From positions 29,300,254-29,364,253 of the forward strand of contig JAYGXS010000005.1 in the NCBI GenBank assembly GCA_036362985.1: DNA of 64,000 bases, in the 5' to 3' direction. Below, one piece after another: positions 44,149 through 54,483 of this stretch. The notes beneath the pieces are model-generated. The model made no database searches and was not told where the DNA came from. It saw only the letters and a list, made by a program, of their open reading frames with translations. This DNA comes from Ligula intestinalis. Its lineage: Eukaryota; Platyhelminthes; Cestoda; Diphyllobothriidea; Diphyllobothriidae. The position numbers and the translations under genes were made by a program. The stretch's first letter is position 1. Each line of letters opens with the position of its first letter.

Positions 44149-45288
44149 GGTATCCCTTCGATAGCTTAAATTACTGCAAGTATTTTGAGAATTTTCCTCT
44201 TGCGTACGACGATTTCTAACAAAAGGCAAGGTTCACATCAAAGTTATGTTAAGCTATCTGGTTTTGTGGCATGGATGATGAAGCTGTGAGTATTGGGCTC
44301 TGAATAATACAGGAATATCTACCAACCCTTTGTAGTAACCAAGAGGAAATCAATTAATTAGATGACCCTGATATTTTTCTAATTAATGTTGGTCCGGTGT
44401 CTTAAGAAATGCTGCATGAACAGTCAGTCTACGTCCTCGGAAGTGATGGTCCTGCAGGTCATATGGGTAATCTAACACAAATTTGGTTAAATTCAAGGCT
44501 TCCAGTGGGGCCCCGTAGCTCAGGTGTTTGGAGCTTGGGCTGTACTCAAGCTGTGCCTTTGTTGTCTTTCGTTCGAATCCTACTGTGGCCACCAACCTTT
44601 CAACAAATAAGTCACATGTACAGCAAAGGAGGTGGTTAAGAGTTGCAAGTAAACCAAAATGCATTTTCGAACTTCGTTTACCGTCATTCAACCATTTTTA
44701 ATCCCGAGCAACATCTTGGAACAGCCAGACATATGTTTGTTATGAGAGCACACCGCATAGGCCTGATAAAATGTCCTAATCACATCTTTGTCTAGAAGGC
44801 TATTGCTTGATTTTGACCTTTGTCTGCGTCAGGATCGATGCTTCTGAAATATGATTGTTTTCGGGGTTAATATATTCTCAATGAGCGTAAGTTGCTTGAC
44901 GCATCGTAGTTAAAAAATCACTTTTCTTCCGATAGTCGTCTGTAGGGGGTCTAAGTAGAAATCGCCCTCAAAGCATAACGGTTGTCGTGTTTACTTTCTT
45001 GCAAGAAGAGAAGGGTAAAAGGTAGATGTCTAGTTAACCTCTCAGCTCAGTACACGAAAACCCCATCCTTTTGTAATAGGGTAACAAATGTGATAAAGTT
45101 TATGCAGTGTGGGCAATTCGGGAGAAGGGAAATGCCAATGCAAAAATTAAGTTTATAAAAGTAGAAAAAAAGGAATGATTGCTCAAATAAGGTAATGCTT
45201 GTTAACGAAAAGCACGCCGGTATTTAAATGTGCAATCACGCAAATATTTGGAAGGGAGCAAAATAAAAAAGCGTCAATAAATAATAAA
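44149..45288. other. Probable RTK 3' UTR and flank
   Basis: No exon found. A tRNA-like unit lies at 44508-44592. The first AATAAA words appear at about 45262 and 45276, so a transcript end near 45.28 kb is possible but not shown. Confidence 0.4.
44508..44592 (+). repeat. tRNA-like sequence, degraded
   Basis: A-box-like TAGCTCAGGTG at 44516-44526 and B-box-like GTTCGAATCCT at 44571-44581, ending GGCCACCA. A D-arm GCTC/GAGC and an anticodon arm CTTGG/TCAAG can be drawn, but the T-stem does not pair and base 33 is C, so it is likely a SINE head or pseudo-tRNA. Confidence 0.45.
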
Positions 45289-45361
45289 AATTACTTCCAG
45301 ATTTCAGTAGCTGGTCGTTCCAATGGTTGGAAAGTCGAGCTACTGAAGTCTGGAAGTAATT
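45289..45361. ncRNA. Near-perfect 24-bp hairpin (possible small-RNA precursor)
   Basis: The arms 45289-45312 and 45338-45361 are complementary at all 24 positions with one G-U pair. The left arm begins AATTACTTCCAG and ends CAGTAGCT. The 25-base loop itself contains TTCCAA and TTGGAA, which can pair as an inner six-base stem. The total of 73 bases is within the size range of animal microRNA precursors. It is also the form of a very small inverted-repeat insertion. Expression unknown. Confidence 0.45.
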
Positions 45362-47571
45362 CTTTCATCATAAGTCAAAGGCAAAATCGCTCCCTATGGA
45401 CAGCGCAAAAAGTAAAGTAAAGTAAACGAAATTTAATCTATTAAAAAAGTAAAAGAAAATGAAAGAAAAAATTATAAATTGCAATACAGACCTGAAGGCG
45501 AAACTAAAAACAGAACCATAATGAAATGAATAAAATTTAAACGAAATTATAGTAAGGAATTAAGCTAATAAAAGGCAATGATAAACTAAAGCAAAATTAA
45601 AACTGAACACAAAAAGAAAAGGAACTACGAATAAGTGCGAAGTGCAACAAGGTAATTAGTGTGCTGCATGCGTGAGTGAATAAACGTTTTGTGAGAGTCA
45701 GCCGATGTCCACTTGATCAGTGGATTGGGTGATAACAGTTCGTGAGTGCCTGTGATTGGCAGTTTTTAGGGGCTGTATGCGAAGGGTGATATCTAGCACC
45801 ACGTGGGTGCCAACGGAGGAGGCGCTACAATTTTCCGGAGTTCTCCGGAGTTGACAAGGTACACTAAATCGTAAAACAGCTTTTGTTTATTTCCTCATAT
45901 GCAATAGCTTGAGGCAGTGAGCTCAGTCGCATGAAATTTATTGTCCTGTAGAAAGTATTTCATGATTATTAGGAGGAGTTTGGTAGAGTTAAATGATGCA
46001 AATGATCGAATTGTTACAAACCGACAGCCATTATAGTCAGAACTTTAACTGACATGCACAGTGAAATTCCTTATTTTTCGTGCTCTTATCAATTTTCATG
46101 ATGAGGAGATATCACATAATTCCAATGTTACTTAACGTCTTTATTTTTCTAGGTTCATAACTAGTCCAGGAATCATTTTGGACGGAGTTTTCGTGCACTA
46201 CGAACCGTGTTTGGGGAACTAAGACATTGAATCACAAGGGCCCTCGAACATGTTAAATTTCATCCCACCCACCCTCCCCTTGTTCTCACTGCATGAAACA
46301 TACTATTTTTGTAAGCTTTCATCGTACTCGCACGGCCAACTAGAACTTTGGAACGCCGTTGGACTAGCTCCTTGCGAGCTACCACCTGGCGCTGAGTCCT
46401 TCTCTACCGACAAAAATTCCAGTGGTTCGTGTATATGCCATCAGTCCTATAACTTGCCCCTTTTTATCTCATGTCTTCCGCTTCTCAATTTATTTAAATG
46501 ATAAGAATGTGTATATACATACGTTCGAGTATTCTTTGAATCTGCATTCCTTCGTTACGCGTACGCCAATTCCCAATAATAACAACAGTTAGTATAGCAC
46601 GATACTTAATATTGGATATAAGTAGTCAATAATAAAGGAGTCGGTCTAAATATAACACTTAACTGTAGACAACGAAACAACGCGTGTTTTATAATGTGTA
46701 CTTATGTTGCCTATGAAGCATATGATATGGTCAACGTTATGTGACTCCCTCCTCAAAGGGCAGAGAAATTGATAATTTTCCTTTGACATAATGTATAAAG
46801 GATGTAGCTGTGGACTGCTACAGTCTGAGATCAACATATTTTACAACTTATTTTAAAACATTCACTTACCCTTTCTTCAAGTACAATCTTTGAAGAAGAT
46901 TAATAGGCCATCAAATGTCCATAAGAAAGGGTATTTTCGTGCATGCTTTCTAAAAATATATTTTCTGCAAGTTTTAAATCTCTCGACGGCCATTTGTTCT
47001 TTTTTCGAAGTGTCTGTATATGCGTTAATGCCGATTTGCGGGTAATTATGAGCCTTCCGTAAATTTTGACATTTTGCACCAGATACGTCACAGGCTGCAC
47101 TTGAATTTAAAAGGGCATCGAAAATCATGCCCCAGAATATCCTTTCTTGAACTCACTTGGTTTCAACTTAAGCCTTCTTCAAATTATATATTTGAAAGGA
47201 AGGCTAAGTGATGTTTTAAAACAAAGTTTATAAGCATGAAATTTCGAAGACAGTGAAATCTGCATTCATAATACAGCGTTTCCCACAATGTAGTTATGGT
47301 GTCTATAAGGTATACAATACGATCCGCATTCATTGCGACATTTCATGGTAACTCTGTGAAAACTTCATCAGAGCTTAGATAAACGTCTAGTTTTCCTTAG
47401 AGAATATTTACAGCATGTTGTTTTGAGGCTTTAAATGCAAGTTTGAGCTGAGACTTATTTGGCAATTTATAAAGTTTCAAAACTGAAAGATATCCTTCCC
47501 CTAAAGGATGTAATTTGCGAAGGCGTAAATTGTTTAAAAAAAACGATAACAACACAGAATATGAGAAAAAT
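45362..47571. other. Intergenic, AT-rich, decayed repeats
   Basis: An A-rich stretch spans 45400-45640. The region 46640-47500 has two loosely matching halves (near 46690-46830 and 47280-47430, for example CCTCCTCAAAGGGCAGAGAA and the TTTTCCTT words), and resembles the core of MITE family 1 at 19380-19670. No gene recognised. Confidence 0.4.
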
Positions 47572-47600
47572 AAGAAGAAGAAGAAGAAGAAGAAGAAGAA
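47572..47600 (+). repeat. (AAG)n microsatellite
   Basis: About nine AAG triplets, directly beside the end of the following PLE-derived element. Confidence 0.95.
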
Positions 47601-48392
47601 TATGAAGACTGTATCGCTGGGACAATACGTTTATTCGCCTAACGTTTTGACATCCGTCGCGGATTTATCATCAGAGACATGAGTAGAAACAGTAGCAGAA
47701 ACGGGTAATTCATACACAGAAGTTTGCAGTATTTATAGTATACAGTCATAACTGCAAGCATGCAGTGACAATTAACGTTAATTGCCTTCTTGCGAGTGGA
47801 TAGTTTGTTGGACGGAACGCGGGTTTTGACCTGTTGAACTATCATCAAGGGCGGTGGGCTCGGGTTTTGATGATTGCTCAGCCATCTGGCGCTCAGGTCT
47901 TGGCGTAAGATGAGGCGGTGGTCTGTCCCTTCCTCAATTGACGACTTACTTTGGCCAAAGTGAGTCTCAACATTGAATATGGATTGGACAAACCGTTGCA
48001 CTTGTTTATGGATTTGGGGGCCGTGAACCATGACTCAAGTAGTTCTCGGCTAACCCGATTGTCACCTCTTGCGAGAATTTCGGCTCATCAATCATTTGGC
48101 CGAGCAATCATCACGCCCGAGCACACCGCCCGTGATGAAAGTTCAACAGGTCAGAACCCGCGTGCCATCCAACAAACTATCCACGCGCAAGAAGGCAATT
48201 AACGTTAATTGTTGCTATAGTTTTGTAGTAATGACTGTATTCTATAGATACTGCAAACTTATGTGCATGCATTACCCGTTTCTGTTACTGGTTCCTACTC
48301 GTGTCTCCGATGATGAATCCACGACGGATGTCGAAACGTCAGGCAAGTAAACGTATTGTCCCAGCGATTGAGTCTTCTTCTTCTCAGTCAGA
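47590..48392 (-). mobile_element. PLE-derived element with 290-base inverted termini
   Basis: The arms 47590-47884 and 48098-48392 are inverted copies by eye about 85-90% alike (shared words include ATCGCTGGGACAATACGTTT, AATTAACGTTAATTGCCTTC and GGATAGTTTGTTGGA). Between them, on the minus strand at about 48090-47940, the PLE nuclease tail is open: AEILARGDNRVSRELLESWF then TAPKSINKCN and NPYSMLR. So a short GIY-YIG C-terminal piece sits inside a large foldback. No RT. Confidence 0.8.
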
Positions 48393-48399
48393 AATGGAA

Positions 48400-49310
48400 A
48401 GCGAATAGGCAAGTTCCAGGCAGCAGGTCAGAAGTTGAAAATGCGATCGCTGGAAAAAAATGTTTATTGGCCTGATGTTTCTGATTCTGTCGAGAACCAT
48501 CATCAGAGTTAATCGTAGAATAGGATGATACATGCATAGATAAGGATGATTTATGCACAGATCAAGCAATATTTATAGTTCGTAGCGGTCATTAGCAGGC
48601 GAACTATAGTTATCGCCTTACATAACCATCGCTGGGGGTCGTAATTTGTGCGGTAGTGTTGGCAGTCCGCTTCCTAATCAGTAGTTGCCGCGAGTGCCTT
48701 GTACATGTTGGATACGGACTTAATAATTACCCGACAATTACTTTCATCGAGCACACAGCAGCAGAGAGGAGGACAGATGCTTACTCCCAAATTGCAGCTC
48801 ATTCGACCGGGCCTTATTTTCAAGTTTAATGAGAGCAAAATCCTCGCAAGCGTTGACAACCACGTGAGCCGCGAGTGGCTTGACCCCTGGTTCTACGACC
48901 CACAGTTAATCAACAAGCGCGACGACTTGCCTTTCCCATACTCGGTATTGAGGCACTGTCTGGGCAGGAGAATCAGATAACTGGGAAGGGCCGGGACCAA
49001 AAACAACTCTGACAACAAAAAACGTAATTTTCGCCTAATTATCATGCTGGCATCCAACATGGACAACGAAATTGCGGCAACTAATGACTCGGAAGCGGAC
49101 TGCGAAGCCATCAACACACCAATTACCACCTCCAGCGGTGATTGCGGAGCTGGTAATTATAGTGCGCATGCGGGTTCCGGTCACGAATTATGAATATTGC
49201 GTGATTTATGCATCCTTTTATACGGTTACCCCTGTTGATGATTTCGCTACAGAATCCGAAACGTTTTGTTCCAGCCATCGCGTCTTCTACTTCTCAGTGA
49301 GAAAGAAGCA
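48400..49310 (+). mobile_element. PLE-derived element, + strand, inverted ends
   Basis: The left end 48425-48510 (TGCGATCGCTGG, GGCCTGATGTTTCTGATTCT) is mirrored at 49225-49300 (GAATCCGAAACG, CCAGCCATCGCGTC). Inside, 48780-48970 reads FKFNESKILASVDNHVSREW, LDPWFYDPQLINKRDDLPFP and YSVLRHCLG, a nuclease tail, then an Asp/Ser linker (NDSEADCEAI). It lies head to tail beside the previous element with under 10 bases between. Confidence 0.75.
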
Positions 49311-52300
49311 CCTTAAATATCCGGCATCCTGACTTGATTCACATATCTAGGGATTAGGCTGCACGATCACAAATAATCCAAACTTACTTTAGTAATATGG
49401 TCTGATTGAGAACACATTTGAGTATTTTGGTTGACATTTTCTGCAACTGCATACACACATACTGCACTTATTTCTGTGAAAAGACGAGTCGACTGTCAAT
49501 TCTAAACTGCATCATCGTAAAACCAAATTTTGCAGTGCTTGTAGTTGTCCATTCAATAATGCAGCCCTGCCTTTGCCGGAGCTCTTCTATTTCCACTGCC
49601 TTGATCCCTGTTTGGCATCTGATTAGTGGCAGTTGTGTTGCTTCTGTGAAACTAATTGTTCCTTCAGTAAAACTGGTTGCCGTTTTCTGTGCCAAATGCC
49701 TTGCATTTTAGTCCTTCGCACAGACCTATTGGTTCAGCCGCCGCATCTGGCCAACTTTTGACCCCCATATGGCTTGGCATCCCGCTGGTGCCAGTGCAAA
49801 AGAGAGGTCACACTGGTCAGTGGCTTGTGTGAGACAGACGCATTCAGCAAGCGCAATATTACCGTAGAGAGAGAGAGAGAGGGAAGTGAGCGTGCGGCCG
49901 ATAATGGGTCCAGCTCGCGTGGTTTCCGCCCTAGCACAGATGATGTGTTCGAATCTACTGCGACCTGATATAAACTATGACTTAAGAGGATGCTAACTGA
50001 TGAGGTAACTTAGTTCCTATTCATGACGTCATAATGTAGTGCACCCCCATCAATGACAGGGCCTCTTCTGCATTTGTGATTCTGACCAATATTCAGCCTT
50101 TCAGTGCCCAACAGCCTTGTCGCGAAGGCTGGTCTATAAGTTTTCCATGAACCCTGACGGATTGACCAATCTCTCATGTGGCAGTTGTGGCTTGATAATT
50201 AAAAGCAGGCATGTAAAGTAAACTCTTCTCCTCTTCGATTAATAAAAGCAGTTTTCATTTCGACAACAGCTACATCGAACTGACCAAAATGTACTCCGAC
50301 TAATTCCACTTGGCAAAATAATTGCCTTGGTGGCTGCAAATTTCTGTACGCCATTGGAGCGCCTAACTTTTTAAAAATTGTTTGCCATCACCTGGTGGAA
50401 AGATGGAAGGAAAGTTGCAGAGATGGTAGGTGCGGTTTCGGCATCTTCGGCCGAACACCTTAGGCCAGCGGATTCATCGCCCGGCTGACGACAGAAGTTT
50501 TTAATCGGAGTGCAGTTCCTGATTAAAACTGCCTTAACATGTTCACTTCCACTCCGTTCCAGGTTTTTCGATACTTTCCCGATTTTTGAAGGAAATGTAG
50601 AACAGGATTTAAAACAAAGCTAGCTTCAGAACGTTTCTGAACAACAGATCTTCATTTTTTCTACCGGCCTATATGTCGTTTCACTTAGCGACTCATACCG
50701 CATGCATTATAGAAGTAGGCCCCCGTCCATCGAATTTCACTAATGAATTTATTATTGCTTCCCCTACGAGACTGAAAAATGCTTTTCGGAGAACATATGA
50801 AACCTTGAATGTGAAAACATGGGACAATGCGTATATTAAAAGGTAATTCAAAGTCTTATTGTCAGATCTGCACAATAATAATAATTATAGTCGTGAATTG
50901 TTGTACTTTTCAGGAGCGCCAATTTTTTATTGACGAGTGTCACTAGTTGCAGCTCTTCCACAAATCCCTATTGAGGTATGAGCGGAACAGAAGGTTGAAC
51001 TCGAAACAGCACAGTTATGCCAATACCTTACATACTTAAGGTATGTGTAGCTACAAAAAGAGTATCTCGATGGGGAAAACTACCCTTAGTTCGGGAAAGT
51101 ATTAAAGTATTAAGCTTACAGGAGGGCATGCATGTTTACAAAGGCAGCTTGAGTACAAAGGTAGAGAGTTCAAGGGCAAGTATGTCCGCCAAAAAATTAT
51201 AGAGGAACTGATAAAGGTACAAGCCAATTGGAAATTGATAACATACTATTATATAATTTGGAAATTTTTTGGGGTAATTTTTCACCCCCCCTCTCTGCTA
51301 TTATGACTTGGCCGGCATCGGCCTGGCAGGCGGTCAGCCGTTGGGGACCTCTGACCATCACATGAACTTTGTTTAGTTCGGAAGCCTATATGATCGGTGT
51401 TCGCACATTTCTGAGTAAATATTGATATTATTATAATATTTTCTATGTAAAGTTTTCTAAAGTTCGAATTGGTAAGAATGAGTAGTATGGCCGAATAAAC
51501 AGTAAATGGAGATACGAATCATCAACTGTGCATATAGTCATCCGGGAAAGTTAGGTGTAGGACCAAGATAAGGGTTATGGTTAAGTTTTAAGCTTAGCGT
51601 TAAGGTCAAAGTTGGGTTAAGGGATAAGGACTGTTTCGTGTTAAATGTAGGTCTAAGGTTTAGAGAAGAATTAACGTTACAGTTTAGTTTCATGTTTGGG
51701 TTTCTGTTAGGACTAAGATATGGGAATATCCAGCCTTCCTGAAATTCACGGCAAAGCCACCCGCTTAATGTGAGCCAGGTGTTCCTGTACACATGTCCTG
51801 TTTGGGTGGCCATAAAAACCATCCTTACTTATAACGTTCGGCCTCAACATTACGTAGCAATAGTAAGACGGCCGAAACTGAGTCAACTTCAAACCATTGA
51901 GTTATCAAGTAGGAAGTAGGCAGTTAGGCATATAGTCAACTTCTACTAATAAATATTTCACGTTAGTTATTCATTTGACATTTCCTTGCTTTTGCTAGAG
52001 AGCTCCCACACAGACCACCACCTTCTAAAGCATTTCCTGCACATGATGCAGATATTCGTACGTTGAAATACAATATCACAGACAGCTCGGAATATTAGTG
52101 GTTTCTTTTGCTCTTATGTCATTACACAGCAGACAGTATCAACGTAGTTTACAAAATGTCCTTCTGGTGACTCTGACCTTGCAAATGAGTCGCACGGCAG
52201 GCCAGAATCAAAGGTGGGCAAAGACGAGCTGAAAGTCATCCTCAAGTCAGACCCATCTGAAAGCGGAAATAAATAATGTTTGGCGTTAGCAGTCAGGCAA

Positions 52301-52370
52301 TATTAACTCACCTAGTTGAAATATATAAGGCGAAAGACGTAACCACTTAGGGAAAGGCCAACTTAAAGGT
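49311..52370. other. Intergenic, no supported gene
   Basis: 49330-49390 resembles an end of MITE family 1 (GGCATCCTGACTTGATTCAC, GGCTGCACGATCA). A GA-rich run sits at 49866-49882. A telomere-like block (GATAAGGGTTATGGTTAAGT, GGGTTAAGGGATAAGG) spans 51545-51720, with GCAAAGCCACCCGCTTAATG and CATGTCCTGTTTGGGTGGCC after it, as in the related repeats at 27 and 37 kb. Otherwise nothing. Confidence 0.45.
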
Positions 52371-52547
52371 GTAAACAGTTCGATTCTACCGCATCTGGTA
52401 GACTCAGATCATCGCGCGGATGCCAAAGAGGCCTTCCGAGTGATCTACAAGTTGACTTCAAGTGATTCAAAATTCCTCGGAAAGCGTATGTTGGCGATGG
52501 CAGAGGCTACCGTCTTCAGGATACGCCAACCGGTGCTGTGTGCCTAA
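52371..52547 (+). pseudogene. Unidentified protein domain remnant, related to 2506-2970
   Basis: A + strand frame reads ILPHLVDSDHRADAKEAFRV, IYKLTSSDSKFLGKRMLAMA, EATVFRIRQPVLCA and stop (52545-52547). The order and key residues match the minus-strand frame in the first RTK intron. It could be a decayed transposon protein. Family not recognised. Confidence 0.4.
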
Positions 52548-52791
52548 AATAATTTTGTCGCGGGGCCGTAGTTGCCATAGGTTAAACTAGATAACACGAC
52601 CGCCCAAGACGGATCACTGGCCTCGAAAACGGGCCCCCGCAGAGACGAAAAGTTCCCGAATCCAACCACGCACACCTTATCACCTGTCTTGAACGCCAGG
52701 CCGTCCAGAGATTGACATTCTGACCGCAATTTCCCCAAATCGCCCCCACTCTCTCCCCCCACTAACCATGACAACAATAACACTGCATCTG

Positions 52792-52880
52792 TCTACCAAC
52801 CAGCATAGTCTACTGATTTCATTACATTATAAATGTAAAGGCCTGACGCAAATTTATCGAAAAAAAACGTACAGTATTGC
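52792..52880 (+). repeat. Hammerhead-bearing repeat, copy 3 (decayed)
   Basis: GCATAGTC, ATAAATGTAAAGGCCTGA and TTTATCGAAA are kept, but the core reads CTGACGC (last A lost) and stems III and I no longer close. The downstream part is absent. Confidence 0.65.
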
Positions 52881-53639
52881 GAGTGAAGCAAGCAACTTCC
52901 CTAAGTTTGTAAATGTTTGATTATTTCTCCCATACAAGCGAGAATGCATTAACGAAAACTTATAGATAATAATGAACAGCTATAGACATATTAAGTACTC
53001 AAGAGAACTATAACAAGTACTAAGTGTTTGTTCAGAAAAATAAAATTTTCTTGATAATTCCCAGGTTGTAGAGACGTCAAAAATAGCTATGAGGTAGAAG
53101 AATAAATTTAAATATTTTGTTAAGCATAAACTTAAAGTAACCACTCTCTTTATAAAAAAAGAACTTGCATATCGTCAAAATATTTTGTACATATAGTAAA
53201 GATTGGATACATAGTTAATGAATATCGTGGAATAAAGTCTATCTTCATTTCGCTAGTTTTCGGTGTCTTCATTGAAATGTTGATTAATTGTCCATCTGTT
53301 TGACGTTTCCAGCAAAAATTTTAAATTAGATATAACTAAACAGCATTAACCGAAAAACACGAGCTCTTGGATATTATTTCCTATGCAGATTGCCATGTTG
53401 GTCAAATGTGGAAATGTTTTTTTAAAAGAGCAAACCACATTTTCGAGCAATAAACATGTCTGCTAGATACCACGTATATTGTTATTTCTAAGATAAATAA
53501 AAAAACCTCCATAATAGGTTTTCTCTTTAAAAAGTGCTTTCATTGGATATTTAGCTGACGTACTTCTGCGCATATTAACTTTTTCTAAGGTAATGTCACA
53601 GGCAAACTGGAGACTTTTGATATTTTCTTTAATTAATCT

Positions 53640-54180
53640 AAGGAAAAACGATTCAATTCGACTGGAGATAAAAGAACATACTTTTCTCTAAATGACGGAT
53701 TTTTTTCGCTTAAGGGGATTTATTCCAGGTTCCGTAATAAGTGTGCAAATGCAGAAAAAACAGGCCTTATATGTGACCATTTTTTGGAATACTTATTATT
53801 CTTCTGTCTGTTCCGTTTCTAAATAACGCTTGATCGGAACGCATTGCTGACAAACCTATATTTCTACATGACTTACATTCAATAAAACCTTCTATAGGTT
53901 GTCTTCGTGGTAACATATAGAAACTTCGTTGACATGCATGACCAGCTATGCGGTAAAAGAAACTGATGCACCAAAAAGTTTAGTTTCTACACCTTTTGCA
54001 AAAAACATTTCACAGAATAGCTAAGCATAATTTTTAAAACTTCTACCGCTGCTTTTTTCTGAAAATAAATTAAATTCTTTAAACTTCGCTTCAGTTACAT
54101 TCGATCAACTTTGCAGAAAACTGTCCAGTGCTGGAAGGGATTATTATTCCACCATTCGTTTACCAATTATGGAATTAACG
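53640..54180 (+). repeat. AT-rich dispersed repeat, family 3, copy 2
   Basis: Homologous to 24590-25140 in block order; see that entry for shared words. No coding. Confidence 0.6.
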
Positions 54181-54296
54181 TTATAACTTACCATACTAAC
54201 AGCCTTGGTCCTTGCTAAAAGGCCCAGACACGTGTTTCACCGGTATTCTGTCGCTGCTTGAATATACACTTACAATTTCGGTCTAAGCCTATAAAC

Positions 54297-54483
54297 CTTA
54301 AATATACTGATGTATACCGTGATCACAAATTAATTTCTCTGGAGATTAAAAAGCTTAACTTTCAAAACCGTTATATCAACCAGAAAGCAGAAAGCAAAAG
54401 CTGGGCGACCCACTGGTGACCTTAAATATACTGATATATGCCGTGATCAGAAGATAATTTCTCTAGAGATTAAGAAACTGAAT
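54297..54483 (+). repeat. Direct duplication of a 63-base unit
   Basis: Units 54297-54359 and 54421-54483 share CTTAAATATACTGAT, CCGTGATCA and AATTTCTCT(G/A)GAGATTAA, offset by 124 bases. The spacer of about 60 bases is unrelated. Confidence 0.85.

Noticed and set aside
48295..48340. Hammerhead-like CTGATGA...GAAAC pattern in the PLE termini
   Set aside because: Across copies the terminus reads roughly CTGATGATG-ATCC-CGAC-GGAT-TC-GAAAC, close to a hammerhead core. But the base pair closing stem II is mostly a mismatch, stem III is not conserved, and the downstream TTGTCCC cannot pair with the upstream flank. I treat it as a conserved hairpin, not a ribozyme.
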